From contig JALIZF010001808.1 of the NCBI GenBank assembly GCA_029948255.1, positions 558,001-622,000 on the forward strand: a stretch of 64,000 nt of DNA. The letters are read 5' to 3'. Origin of the DNA: Telmatactis stephensoni. Taxonomy: Eukaryota > Cnidaria > Anthozoa > Actiniaria > Isophelliidae. Position numbers and translations under genes: made by a program. Positions 1-10,125 of this stretch are shown one piece after another. Under the pieces are notes generated by a model that was not told where the DNA came from, made no database searches, and was given only the letters and a program-made list of their open reading frames with translations. The first letter of the stretch is position 1. Every line of letters starts with the position of its first letter.

Positions 1-2533
1 TTCGCTATGTACGATTATTACCAAAATATTTATCCTAAATGTTTTATCCGCTGTGTCGAGAAATCACTGCCTCTGATGCAAGATGGTAATGGGTATATAG
101 TAGCTATCTCCTCACCTGGCTGTAATTCTAATTCAATACCTTTTCCAAACTACGTCGCTGGCCCTGGAAAGACCGTGCTCGAGTATCTGGTAAGAGAAAA
201 TTATAGGGCACGATGCTTATTGCTTCGTGGACATTTGTCAGTAACGAAATTCAAATTTAATTCAGTTTTCATGTTTTCAAAAATGACTCATTGTAAGTAT
301 GTTTGAGTACTCATGTATAACAGTTTATATCTTGAAGACAGCTCATACGTGAATATTAATATAATGATCAAATTAAAAGTTCAACTCATCTCATTACAAA
401 TTAGTCATTTCCACTCGATCTAAAAATGATGGCAAAAACATTCAGTTTTGCTCAAGACAAACTTGCATCCAAAGTTCATCATTCGCCCCTGGTAATGGAT
501 AATTTGCTACTGTACGTAGATGCCCAAAATTTGTGTGGCTAATTACGACACGGTGAATAATCACATACGAAATCACGGCAAATGATCACATACAGAATCA
601 AAATTCAATTCACAGGCAAAAAAACTTCTTTAAAGCTGGCGATACACGCTGCAATTTTTTCTCGCCCTGGCAATGAAATTTTTGATTTTGTTGCAGAGAA
701 AAATTGCAGCGTCTGCAATGTTGCAGAGAAAAGTTCAAACTTTTGAACTTTCTGCAACAATTTTTTGTTGCGAGACATCGTTGCCGCCTATGTTGCCAGA
801 CATGATACACTCGGCAATTTCGCTCTCGCAACAAAATCCCTAAAATTGCATTGCAATCGCGACAAAAAAATGCAGCGTGTATGCTGTTTGTATGCCCGAT
901 AAGCGGGCTGACTTCTTTTGCTTTCTTTTCCCTGGGGGCCACAGAACAAAAGAAGTCAGCCCGCTTACCGGGCTGGCTGGTTCCATACAAACAGCCCCTA
1001 AGGTATAGATGAGCTTCTCGTCTACCGAAATCCCCTGCCGGTAACAGGTGACGGCAACTAAATTATAAACAATTATTGGATGAGATTTTGATCCGAAATT
1101 ATCAATGTGGAAGTAAGTGTTATTGGCCAATAACATTTCCCAAGACACTGATAATCCTGAATATCGTCAAATCCGAATTTATTATTGTTTTATTATACAT
1201 TGTCTGAGTGAAAATGAAAATTACTACACTGTAGTAACCAAACAAATCTTGAAAACGAACAAACTCTTCGATAAAAGTTCTAAATTTCAAAACCCGTTTC
1301 AGTGAAAACAAGTCTTGACGCAGGAAAATAGCGTCAAGTATAATGGACAAATTGCGTGTAATTCGAATTGATTGTACCAAATATTTTTGCTATCTAAAAA
1401 TAATTATGTAACAAGAATTTCAAGTGCAAGTTTGGGTTCACATGAAGAGTCAGCAACTCCGCAATTCAAATCTTTTCATATCAATCACTTACATTTCCTC
1501 TAGTCAAATATTCCATAAAAAGGCATGCAATCACCTTACTTCTCGTATCCAAAGCCAATTCCGTTGATTTCTAAGCACGCTTACGCCTAAAGGGGTGCTC
1601 AATCTAATTGCAATTTAACCTATCCCAAAAAATTCCGATCATGCTTAAGTCCCTGAAAACAGGTAAATAAGGAAAAACATCTAAACGTGTGGGTTATAAT
1701 ATCACTAGCTTTGATTCTATTGTGAATACCTTTTTCTATCGTTTGTAATACAACCTTTCGTGTTCAGTCGTCGTCTTTCATGCAGCCCTCTTGTAGAAAC
1801 CTAACACCCAGTCCGCTGACCTACGCAGGCTCGTTTTTGCAGACATGCACATCATCTACAGACAACCACAAGACCGCTGAAAAATCGCTGGCGCCGACTG
1901 ATATTTAGAATTCTCTGTAGACTCTTGACCAATGAAAACACAGATATTGAGTAACAATGTGCAATTAGATGACGTCACCTAAATTTTTAGATTTCGTTGG
2001 ATCCTGGGGAAAGTGGCACTGTAAATGCCTTCTTTCTGCCTTCTTTCTCTTGTAAACACGTTCATTCATCGATTTATCATGATATGTTTCTTTTTAAACC
2101 ACGTTTCTGATTGGTACACGTAACGCATGCGCGTCCAAGTTCTTCTGGACTTTGCTTTGCCTTAGCGGAGCGGGATAAAAAGAGGCCTGGGTCTGGACTA
2201 GGCACAGGCCTGAATCACTTTCTGTTCTGATTTTGTCGTAATATTATTTCAAAGGTTCGTAACTACGCTGTCAAACTCGCTCCACGACGAATAACCTGCA
2301 ATTGCGTCATTCCAGGACTTACAGAATCCGATGCAAGTCGTGGTTTTTTTGGACAAGGTGACCAAAAGAAACTGGAAGCAGTAGCAGAGAAAATTATTCC
2401 CATGAAGAAGCTCATAAAACCCGAAAACATTGGAGATGCGGTGGCATTTTTGTGTTCACCAAAAGCTTCATTCATCACTGGTGCTGCTATAAACGTTGAT
2501 GGAGGCCGGTGCTTGACAAGACAGGTTCGCTGA
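1..2533 (+). CDS. SDR-family oxidoreductase, FabL/enoyl-ACP-reductase-like, 5'-truncated by window edge
   Basis: Exons 1..189 and 2255..2533, phase-0 intron (CTG|gtaag ... caaag|GTT). The 63 + 92 residues match the complete copy at 52474-54062 from about residue 138 onward. Visible parts are the Ser of AISSPG, a Tyr 13 residues later, a Lys of the active site (NYVAGPGK), and the C-terminal NVDGG segment of SDRs. Stop TGA at 2531-2533. Homologues reduce carbonyl or enoyl substrates with NAD(P)H; the substrate here is unknown. Exon 1 begins outside the window. The reverse-strand open frame over exon 2 is a shadow. Exon 2 with its flanks recurs inverted at 58.9-59.8 kb. Frame is intact where visible. 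Confidence 0.8.
636..884. repeat. MITE-like element with GCAACA-rich inverted termini
   Basis: Left end (cgatacacgctgcaattttt) and right end (aaaaatgcagcgtgtatg) are imperfect inverted repeats. The interior is made of smaller inverted blocks rich in TTGCAGAGA and GCAACAA. Related GCAACA-rich palindromes occur near 20.75, 39.7 and 49.3 kb. Typical of a non-autonomous DNA transposon; no target duplication resolved. Confidence 0.55.
881..998. repeat. Palindromic hairpin element
   Basis: Arms beginning GCTGTTTGTATG and ending CATACAAACAGC contain an inner 20-bp perfect inverted repeat (AAGCGGGCTGACTTCTTTTG). Directly abuts the preceding element, suggesting nested or adjacent insertion. Confidence 0.6.
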
Positions 2534-2905
2534 GTCAAAATATTTCAATTGATACAGACTGAATAATAAACGATCATGTAGTAAAATGTTATAGTTTAGC
2601 AAGTTACTGATATTATCTTTTTTTAGTTAAACACAACTGCATTCATCATATGTGTTGCCGAAATTTTTTGGGTTTTGATAATTGATGATATTAATTATTA
2701 TATTTTTATTTATTTATTTTATTAGCTTCGCCGTGAAATTACTTACATACACATGCAAATAAATAAATGGCAGGGCGACCGTAACAGCTTAAAATTTGTA
2801 ACATTGGAGAGTGATGCTTCAAAACGAAAAACAAATCTTTTTGGGACGTGGTGTCGTCTTTTGGTTGTCTTGTGTCCTTTCCACTAGATATCCCGCATGT
2901 TGTTG
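2095..2905 (+). repeat. Left arm of long-range inverted duplication
   Basis: Intron end, SDR exon 2 and about 370 bases of 3' flank match the reverse complement of about 58945-59765, including the CGCATGCGT/ACGCATGCG block upstream and a downstream block with GGTTGTCTTGTGTCCTTTCC. Similarity is patchy in 2690-2810. Confidence 0.7.
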
Positions 2906-3215
2906 TTGTTGTTGTTTTTTAAATGAATTAATTGCTTTTGTGCACGTGTTCCTTGACTAAAGTATGAAACACATACAGATACAGGTTGACTCAAGAATTA
3001 ATCAATTTATATCCTCAATAATTAATCAATTAATAGAGCGATAACACTAAAACCGTGAAATAACTTAGCAACTAAATAGAGACTAATAGTAGCAAAACCC
3101 TTTGTTTTCTATTGTTTCATTAATACTATTTGTACTTTTTAGTTAGTACTTGTTTCACGGTTTTATTGTTATCGCTCTATCCCAATATTACAACAAACTG
3201 CTTCATTAAGAAAGA
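2534..3215. other. SDR 3' flank and short MITE; no gene
   Basis: Contains the rest of the inverted duplication to about 2905, a short (GTT)n run near 2900, and a palindromic MITE at 3036-3181. No coding signal. Confidence 0.5.
3036..3181. repeat. 146-bp MITE
   Basis: Termini agagcgataaca...tgttatcgctct form a near-perfect inverted repeat of about 26 bp, extending into AAACCGTGAAA/TTTCACGGTTT. TA flanks both sides, consistent with TA target duplication, though the dinucleotide is too short to prove it. Confidence 0.6.
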
Positions 3216-3357
3216 TATTCAAGAAAAAGATATTCAAGATGGCGTCCACTCGCGGTCTTTCAAGGTTCTTACTTCTCTATCTCTTTGTAGCTCGGCTAGC
3301 TTATATGAGCTACTTATATGTTACTGTTGGGAAATCTAAGCTGATCGCTACTATTTC

Positions 3358-3865
3358 TAGTCCAGTCCCAGACTCTCTTTCTTGCCGCTCCAGGACTCGC
3401 GGAGAAAGAGAGTCCACTGATAACTTGCATGCGCATGTCAGTTTAGTGACCACGCGATCACCACATTCATGTGGTGATCGCGTGGTTACAAATCCTAAAG
3501 TCATCTAATGATTCAAGATTGCTGAAGAAGAAAGTGTTTTGTATACACGATATCAGTCTCATTTCGGAAAGCTATTTGTTGATTCAGTGAGCTATGCACT
3601 TGGAAAAACCAACTATAATCTTTTACCAAAGTTTGAGCAGTTACAGGACATTTACGGATGGACAGTTGTGAAAGACGTATTTGTGAATTTTTCGATATGC
3701 ATCACTACCACTGCTACCAAACACTGACATTTGCATATTGCAAGCTCGCAAAATACTAAGTAATCAATTGATTGGCTCATGTTGCACATGCGCATGCAAG
3801 TTATACTGGACTCTCTTTCTCCGCGAGTCCTGGAGCGGCAAGAAAGAGAGTCTGGGACTGGACTA
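3358..3865. mobile_element. 508-bp MULE-like non-autonomous DNA element, copy 1
   Basis: Long terminal inverted repeats start TAGTCCAGTCCCAGACTCTC and contain the CCGCTCCAGGACTCGCGG block. Flanked by perfect 9-bp direct repeats TACTATTTC (3349-3357, 3866-3874). Inside are a hairpin (ACCACGCGATCACCAC ... GTGGTGATCGCGTGGT) and an open frame 3539-3727. A nearly identical copy lies at 41612-42118. A 9-bp duplication and long TIRs fit the Mutator superfamily; no transposase is encoded. Confidence 0.85.
3539..3727 (+). pseudogene. Captured ORF fragment inside the MULE-like element
   Basis: About 62 residues are open ([10 protein letters not shown] ... KDVFVNF). The other copy (41771-41981) begins with an ATG reading [12 protein letters not shown] but has a stop after QAIYG. 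The segment LPKFEQLQ...KDVFVN resembles the region just before the Walker A motif of RecQ-like helicases; that family call is a weak inference. It appears to be a host gene piece carried by the element, not a functional gene. Confidence 0.4.
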
Positions 3866-6800
3866 TACTATTTCAAGCGAAGTTCCACAGCATGACAACC
3901 GACCGTTCTCAAACAAATTGATTTTTCGGGTTAAGGCTTCGACGATCCAGTCTCGATGGTACAAACATGGCTACGTCTGTTTGTCTCCGCCCGTCGCTCA
4001 CAAGGACGTGGAATTAACTATTTTTATGGATGTTGACCCTAACCCAGGACCTCCTAATTGCCTAAACTGTCTTTATTTGAATGCCAGAAGTTTAAAGGCC
4101 TTTGTTCCATCCAACGTTGATCCTTCGGTCAAGGTTTGCAAGATATCCCTGCTGCAAGACCTAGTTTACTCTGGCATGTATGATCTGGTTAGTATCTGCG
4201 AAACTTGGCTTAATGACACAGTTTTTAGCAGCGAAATACTCCCAGGTTATTCAGTCTTCCGACGAGACAGACCTTTCAAGACTGGAGGTGGAGTTGTTAT
4301 TGCCATTAAATCGGATTTACAAGCCATTCGCCGCAGCGACCTTGAGAGAGATAACACTGAAATGGTAGCTGTTGAAATCTTAACAAGCAGCAAACCGCTT
4401 ATCCTATATACGTTTTATCGCCCTCCAGACTCAAATAATGACGATTTACTACAATTGAATTATTCTCTAAGAAGTAATTCGGAATCTAGTTGCATGCTAG
4501 TAGTTGGCGATTTCAACATTCCCGCTCTGGACTGGTCAGATTCATCGTCTCCGGTCAATGTTGGAGGAAATGCAGCCGGTGATAAGATATGTGACTTGGT
4601 GGGAGATAACTTCCTATTTCAATTCATCGATGGTCCCACTCATATCGCTGGAAATAAACTCGACCTCTTATTGTGTAATTGCCCTGAAGTAATCGAAGAT
4701 GTTATCACACACAACCCGGGAATGAGTGAATTTCCATCTGATCATTATATTGTTGATTTCTCAATCAGAGTAAAGTTTCAACGAGCGAAACCGGTACGAC
4801 GTAAAGTCTACAATTTTAAACGTGGAAACTTCGACGAACTGCGTAGTTCTTTGGAGCACGTCCCATTTGGAATTGCTGTATCAGAGAACATTGACGAGTA
4901 CTGGCTCAATTGGAAAGATTTATTCCTAACTGCTGCTGATAAATGCATTCCTGTAAAAATAGTTAAAGACACTAACTCTCCTCCTTGGATTGACTCTGAA
5001 GTGCGTCACTGTCTACGAAAGAAATACACTGCACTGCGAAAATATCGGCGCAAGAAAACAGCATCACGCAAGTCAAGATTGCGCACTTTAAGCCAGGAAG
5101 TCAAGTATATTATTAGAGCAAAGCATCGAGATTATCTGAGCAAAATAGAGTCCTCTTTTAAAGACAACCCAAAGTTATTTTGGAGCTACCACAAGGCAAT
5201 TCTGCACTCACGTGAAAAACCAAGCGTTATTTCTTACAATGGAGCTACTGCTCATACTGCAATAGGAAAGGCCGAATTATTCAATTTGTATTTTTCCTCT
5301 GTATTCACACCAAAATCGTCTGCAAACGTAAACACTCACTCTCTGAATACTAATGATTGTTTGTACACTACATCAACCTTGACTGAAATAACTTTATCAG
5401 CTAATGAAGTTGTGAAGTGTTTAAAAGACCTCGACATCACAAAAGCTTGTGGTCCCGATGGGATTCCAGCTCGACTTCTTAAAGAATGTGCTAATGAGAT
5501 TGCCCCGAGCCTATGCTCGATGTTCAACTACTCGCTTAAAACAGCTTGTTTACCAAAAGAATGGAAAAAAGCAAACGTGACACCTGTCCACAAGAAAGAC
5601 CTCAAAGAGCCAGCTTCAAATTACAGACCTATTTCCCTGCTCTGCCTCATAAACAAAGTACTCGAACGCTGTGTTTGCAAAAGACTCTATGATCATGTCA
5701 AAAATGTCATCTCTCCATTGCAACATGGGTTCATGCCACATCGATCATGTGTTTCACAGCTGTTACCTGTTCTACACTCCATTGGAAAAAACCTTGATAA
5801 CAACATTCAAACAGATATTCTGTACCTGGACTTCGCCAAAGCGTTTGATTCTGTGGATCATGTCATCCTTCTTGAGAAACTTACGAAATATGGAGTGGCT
5901 GGAGAAGTTCTTAAGTGGTTCAAGAATTATCTACACGACAGGCAACAAAGAGTAGTTGTAGACGGCATCGCCTCCAATTGGTCACCTGTTACGTCCGGGG
6001 TACCTCAAGGGAGCCTGCTTGGCCCAATACTCTTTATCATTTTTATCAATGACTTACCAAATGTTGTGCCTGACGGAACTCTGACAGCTATTTACGCCGA
6101 TGATACCAAGCTCTACAGAAGTATATCATCACTGCTCGATGCCCAGAACCTGCAACTAGCTCTAACAAACCTTGATTCCTGGGGTTTCCAAAACAATATC
6201 AAGTTTAACGCATCAAAATGCAAGGTCTTAACAGTAACACGCAAGAAAGGTCCACTATGTTACGATTATCATTTAGGACATGTGAAACTACAAAATGTTA
6301 AAGAGGAGAAAGACCTTGGCGTAACAATAACTAGCAAATTAACCTGGGACTCTCATCTACATGCAGTCACTGCTAAAGCTAATAGATTACTAGGATTATT
6401 ACGACGTACTTGTCCTATGTTGACTGATGTGAAAGTAAGAAGAACACTATATCTCTCGCTAGTTAAGTCCCAGATGTGTTACGCTACTGAAGTGTGGTCC
6501 CCTAGTCATCAAAACCTAAAACAGAAAGCAGAGAGGATACAGAGACGAGCTTCACGTTGGATCCTTCAAGTCAAGCAAGGTGAACTATCATACAAAGAAA
6601 GACTTATCAAATTGGATCTGCTACCCCTTACCTATGACCGCGAGATCAAGGACTTAGTTTTTCTATATAAGGCTTTATATGGTCATGTAGACACTGATAT
6701 TAGTTTTCTAAAATATGTAAGTCATGGTCGCACACGACGATCCAAATCTAGTGAAATTAAGTACTTAGAAACACCTTTTTGTAAATCAGTTACTTTTCAG

Positions 6801-6998
6801 TCTTCTTTTTTCAACCGTAGTGCCAAACTCTGGAATCTCATATGTAAATTAGCTACACCTAGTAATTTTCTTAGTTTAAAGTCTTTCAAGGAATTTGTTA
6901 CTACAATGTATAAGGATCAACTATTTAATATTTTCGATGCTGACAGGCCCTGTACGTGGAGCCTTAATCGTATCTGCGGCTGCCATAGGAACCAATAG
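3738..6998 (+). CDS. LINE ORF: 2A-like motif, APE endonuclease, reverse transcriptase (1086 aa as it stands)
   Basis: Endonuclease motifs in order: NARSL at about residue 115, CETWLND, VGDFN, SDHYIVDF. RT motifs: NYRPISLL, LDFAKAFDSVDH, GVPQGSLLGP and the catalytic YADD box. DVDPNPGP at residues 98-105 (4029-4052) is a near match to the 2A consensus DxExNPGP, with Asp for Glu. The first 42 residues are encoded by the inserted element at 3358-3865 and are not ancestral. Removing that element and one copy of its target duplication joins 3239-3357 in phase with 3875-6998, giving 1080 codons plus stop and a hydrophobic N-terminal leader. RT-based self-mobilisation is family knowledge; present activity is untested. 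Confidence 0.85.
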   Translation: MQARKILSNQLIGSCCTCACKLYWTLFLRESWSGKKESLGLDYTISSEVPQHDNRPFSNKLIFRVKASTIQSRWYKHGYVCLSPPVAHKDVELTIFMDVDPNPGPPNCLNCLYLNARSLKAFVPSNVDPSVKVCKISLLQDLVYSGMYDLVSICETWLNDTVFSSEILPGYSVFRRDRPFKTGGGVVIAIKSDLQAIRRSDLERDNTEMVAVEILTSSKPLILYTFYRPPDSNNDDLLQLNYSLRSNSESSCMLVVGDFNIPALDWSDSSSPVNVGGNAAGDKICDLVGDNFLFQFIDGPTHIAGNKLDLLLCNCPEVIEDVITHNPGMSEFPSDHYIVDFSIRVKFQRAKPVRRKVYNFKRGNFDELRSSLEHVPFGIAVSENIDEYWLNWKDLFLTAADKCIPVKIVKDTNSPPWIDSEVRHCLRKKYTALRKYRRKKTASRKSRLRTLSQEVKYIIRAKHRDYLSKIESSFKDNPKLFWSYHKAILHSREKPSVISYNGATAHTAIGKAELFNLYFSSVFTPKSSANVNTHSLNTNDCLYTTSTLTEITLSANEVVKCLKDLDITKACGPDGIPARLLKECANEIAPSLCSMFNYSLKTACLPKEWKKANVTPVHKKDLKEPASNYRPISLLCLINKVLERCVCKRLYDHVKNVISPLQHGFMPHRSCVSQLLPVLHSIGKNLDNNIQTDILYLDFAKAFDSVDHVILLEKLTKYGVAGEVLKWFKNYLHDRQQRVVVDGIASNWSPVTSGVPQGSLLGPILFIIFINDLPNVVPDGTLTAIYADDTKLYRSISSLLDAQNLQLALTNLDSWGFQNNIKFNASKCKVLTVTRKKGPLCYDYHLGHVKLQNVKEEKDLGVTITSKLTWDSHLHAVTAKANRLLGLLRRTCPMLTDVKVRRTLYLSLVKSQMCYATEVWSPSHQNLKQKAERIQRRASRWILQVKQGELSYKERLIKLDLLPLTYDREIKDLVFLYKALYGHVDTDISFLKYVSHGRTRRSKSSEIKYLETPFCKSVTFQSSFFNRSAKLWNLICKLATPSNFLSLKSFKEFVTTMYKDQLFNIFDADRPCTWSLNRICGCHRNQ

Positions 6999-7170
6999 GT
7001 TCAGCTCAATATTTTTATATAAGCTTAGTATTTTAGCTGGGAGGCACCCTGCATGGGACTTTAGGTCCCGTTCGTGCCCACCCATTTGGTCTCTCTTAAT
7101 TGTATTTTTCATTTACTATTATTATTATTATTTTTTTTTCTGTCTATTATGTCTCTAAAGACCAATAAAG

Positions 7171-8980
7171 TTGTCAAAACAAAACAAATAAGCAAACGCG
7201 ACTCACCCGAAAGGGAGTATGGGTAGAAATGACTAAAGTTATAAAACCACACAAATCGATGGCAACTCAAAATAGCTTACCTTGACCTTAAACACTAAAG
7301 ATATTCGCTTGTTGTTGCTTAAATCAATGTCTAAACCTGAAAGGTGATTTTTTACCCACTACCCATATAAAAACTTGCGCGAGTTTGGCATTCTGCATTA
7401 CGAGATTCTCTGTGGAGTTTTCGGGGATACATTTTGACGAGATCAGCTATAATTCAATTTCTCGTCTACTTACACAATTAAACTCAAATCGACCAAATAA
7501 CTAACAAATTTGGTGTTAATATTGAAGAACAAACGCGTACATGTAAACAACTACGAGCTTTGTTTTAAAACGATGAGCTAAAAGTATCAATCCAAATTTT
7601 AAATCACCTTAACACTTACCTTTGCTGATGTCTCAATCTGATTAGCTCTAGGGATATTCCTGAAATAAGAAACGTGGATTCCAACTGAACATCTTCAGTG
7701 ATGTCGATCATTTCACTTTGGAACGGAAATAAAAACTCCATAAGTAATAGCGTACGTAACGGCTTGAAGCTTGCTGTACTTAAAACAATCATGGAAATTT
7801 ATTGATCCCTCTTCAATCGACTAGATTTTGATTGGTTCTTCTATCTCCCTGGGGAATTGGGACAAATCGATGGAGTAAAACAATGCAGACAAGCTCGATG
7901 TTCCTGAAAACTTATTCTTTTATTTTCTCTTTCTATTTATTTACAAAACAGCTATTTTTTGATAGCTCGACTCTGATTGGTTCATTTCTTTCCCTGGGGA
8001 GTATTAGCATCACAATGAAACTTCGCCGAATAGACTACCCCGATTAGTCATTAAATTTATTAAGTGTCTAGGTAGCGCAGCGGTCTAAGGTGATATCTAA
8101 AGGTATGGATTAGGGTCCGGATATCGTCTCCCTCCCTGGCCTTCGGGCTAAGATAACTGTAATATGTAGCACCGGGATAGCGTGGATGGGGCCGAAATCT
8201 TCATCCGTAACGTAAGTCGATTCGATGTCTCAGCTTCTCAGAATGTCTCGGGAGAATCGTCCCAAAATTTCATTTTCTTTTTTTCTTTTTACAATAATTC
8301 ACTTCAGTCTGTTATTTTATTTCCGGGGGATACTCTTTAAGGGGTTACAGGTTCGATCCTCGTCGACGCCGGGTTCTTTTCTGACTTCTGTTTTTCTTCA
8401 TTTTTTCCGTTTCTTTCCCAAGCTTTAAGTTAAAATTACATCTTTTTGAACTTGTTTTATAATGTTTGATGTTTTTAATGTTTTTTGTGATAAATTTCAT
8501 TTTCATTTTTTATTATTAATTATAATTATTCATATATCTCACTGCATTGTTTCTGTGGGGTGCATTTCCTAGACATTACAAATTTCTTTCTTTTTTTCCT
8601 TTTTTCCTTTTCTTTTTTCGAATGTCTGGACGTTTTTTCCTATATTTTTTTTTCTTTTTTCGAATATCAGGATATTTTTTCTCGCAAGTGATAATATTTG
8701 TACTTTTAAATACCTATTTGAATAATAAAATTGGAAACCATTTCTTACAAAATTCCTGACTTACATTAGAATTTGTCCCCGTAGCATGAATTCAAATCGC
8801 TTTGATTTGATTTTATGCGTCAGGTAGCAAATACATACAATTATTTTATCCTGCACTAAGCCCACGCCATAGAAAATACAGTTGAATACCGCCGAATATA
8901 CAACGGCTTTCCTGCTTTCTGATTGGCTGCATTTCCTATGGTGTGGGATAAAATACGACATAATGCCTGGTTCACGCTAA
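7171..8980. other. Intergenic; degraded repeats
   Basis: 7190-7390 has ends (ACCCGAAAGGGAGTATGGGTAGAAAT ... TTTTTACCCACTACCCATA) related to the MITE at 14002-14429. 8064-8380 holds a possible interrupted SINE (separate entry). 8400-8760 is T-rich low complexity. No gene found. Confidence 0.45.
8064..8380 (+). repeat. Possible tRNA-derived SINE, interrupted
   Basis: GTAGCGCAGCGGTCTAAGG near 8074 resembles a tRNA A box and GGTTACAGGTTCGATCCTCG near 8345 a B box/T arm, but they are about 270 bases apart, so the tRNA-like part would be split by an insertion. Not a functional tRNA. Confidence 0.35.
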
Positions 8981-8984
8981 CGAC

Positions 8985-9232
8985 GCAAGACGACGCAAGA
9001 CAGCACAACACGAAGCAAGACAACTGAAAACCACGCAATTAAGACCACGCACGATGACTCAACACAACGCATGCAAGACGACGCAAGACAACGCAAGACG
9101 AAGCAAGACGACGCAAGACGGACGCAAGACAACGAAAGACGACGCAAGACGAAGCAAGACAACGCAAGACAACGAAAGACGACGAAAGACAGCGAAAGAC
9201 GACGCAAGACGACGCAAGCCCGCGCAAGAAAA
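8985..9232 (+). repeat. About 10-bp minisatellite, GACGCAAGAC-type unit
   Basis: Some 20 or more imperfect copies of RACGMAAGAC (variants AACGCAAGAC, GAAGCAAGAC, AACGAAAGAC). Low-complexity frames on both strands across it are by-products, not genes. Confidence 0.9.
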
Positions 9233-9654
9233 ATAAAACCTTCCGTTCTTTTGCGCTAGCGTTTATGCTTGCATCGTTACTTTTACAAGTGAAAAACACG
9301 AGCTTGGCGTTGTCTTGCTTCGATAGTGAAAACCAGGGTATCGTTTTCACTGTTCTCCGATTGTGCTGTATGTGCCACCTGATCGACGTACACCAGAACG
9401 TTCCATTTGAACACGCAAATAGGGGTGAGGGGAGGAGAGGGATGAGGGAAAGAGGTAACAAGCTATCCCTGAGTTCCGAGACTTAAATAAGCATTAATCT
9501 TTATTTTTGAATTCAATATTTGCCATGATGTTTGAAAAAATCAGTCATTTTGAGAGCATTTCTAACAGGGTATATTTGGCTTTCAACCTGGAAATGACCG
9601 TTACTAGACATAATCCACAGATAATCAGACTGGGAAGCCTGTGGCAGCTGTGCT

Positions 9655-9830
9655 TGTGAAAGAGTGTTGCCCCGTGAAAGATTTTAGTTGCTTGTGAAAG
9701 ACTTGTGTACTGTGAAACTTTGTTGTGTTCTGTGAGAGATTGTTGTGTTCCACGAAACTTTGTTGTGTCCTGTGAAAGATTGCTGTGTTCCATAAAACTT
9801 TGTTGTGTTTTCAAAGGAATTTTGCATTGT
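9655..9830 (+). repeat. About 40-bp tandem repeat
   Basis: Alternating TGTGAAAGATTG(T/C)TGTGTTC and AAACTTTGTTGTGT blocks give roughly four degenerate copies. The reverse-strand frame across it has repetitive TEHNKVS-like residues and is not a gene. Confidence 0.7.
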
Positions 9831-10047
9831 GTTTTACCCCTGTGACTCCTGTGGGCCACCGTAGTTGTTGTTGTTGTTGCTTTTTTTTAATTGGTAGACG
9901 CGAATATGCTGTTCTCAACTAAAATTCTAGTCTGAGCCATATAATTCGGTTGTTTTTGTTGTTTTTTGTTTGTTGTTGTTGTTGTTGTTGTTTTTGCAGT
10001 TGGTAGACGCGAATATGGCACTAGCCTCCTCCGTAAGCATCACTGGA

Positions 10048-10125
10048 GCAAGGATGGCACGGTTGGTTAGTGCGCGGCCTTCGGTGCGATCGAGAGGTCC
10101 CTAGTTCGATCCCCAGTCCTGATAT
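10048..10125 (+). repeat. tRNA-derived SINE head
   Basis: GGATGGCACGGTTGGTTAGT (A box) and CTAGTTCGATCCCC (B box) at tRNA-like spacing; the same head recurs at 58203-58270. The stems do not pair as a proper tRNA, so this is a SINE rather than a tRNA gene. Confidence 0.6.

Larger units (their letters stand above)
190..2254 (+). other. Intron of left SDR gene with MITEs and dispersed repeats
   Basis: The first 300 bases match intron 1 of the SDR gene at 53.4 kb (shared TCGATCTAA motif near 417). The rest holds the palindromic elements listed separately and a dispersed repeat at about 1965-2060 that also occurs near 13540-13640. The last 160 bases recur, inverted, at 59.6-59.77 kb. No other gene seen. 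Confidence 0.6.
3215..7170 (+). mobile_element. Near-complete APE-type non-LTR retrotransposon (LINE, CR1/L2-like group)
   Basis: Single long ORF plus a 3' UTR ending in a (TAT)n/T-rich stretch and AATAAAG at about 7163. The 5' boundary is approximate; the likely original start codon is at 3239, before the 508-bp insertion at 3358-3865. No target-site duplication could be assigned with confidence. Catalytic motifs are intact, so the element may have been recently active. Confidence 0.75.

Noticed and set aside
2263..2538. Minus-strand 91-aa frame, and similar frames at 52484-52747 and 59374-59589 (+)
   Set aside because: Antisense shadows of SDR terminal exons; the true strand has the acceptor, stop and SDR motifs.
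9039..9461. Repetitive 140-aa minus frame with CVVLRCLASS units
   Set aside because: Translation of the 10-bp minisatellite; no start context or homology.
10048..10125. tRNA gene
   Set aside because: A and B boxes are present but stems do not pair and the sequence is repeated at 58.2 kb; a SINE head.
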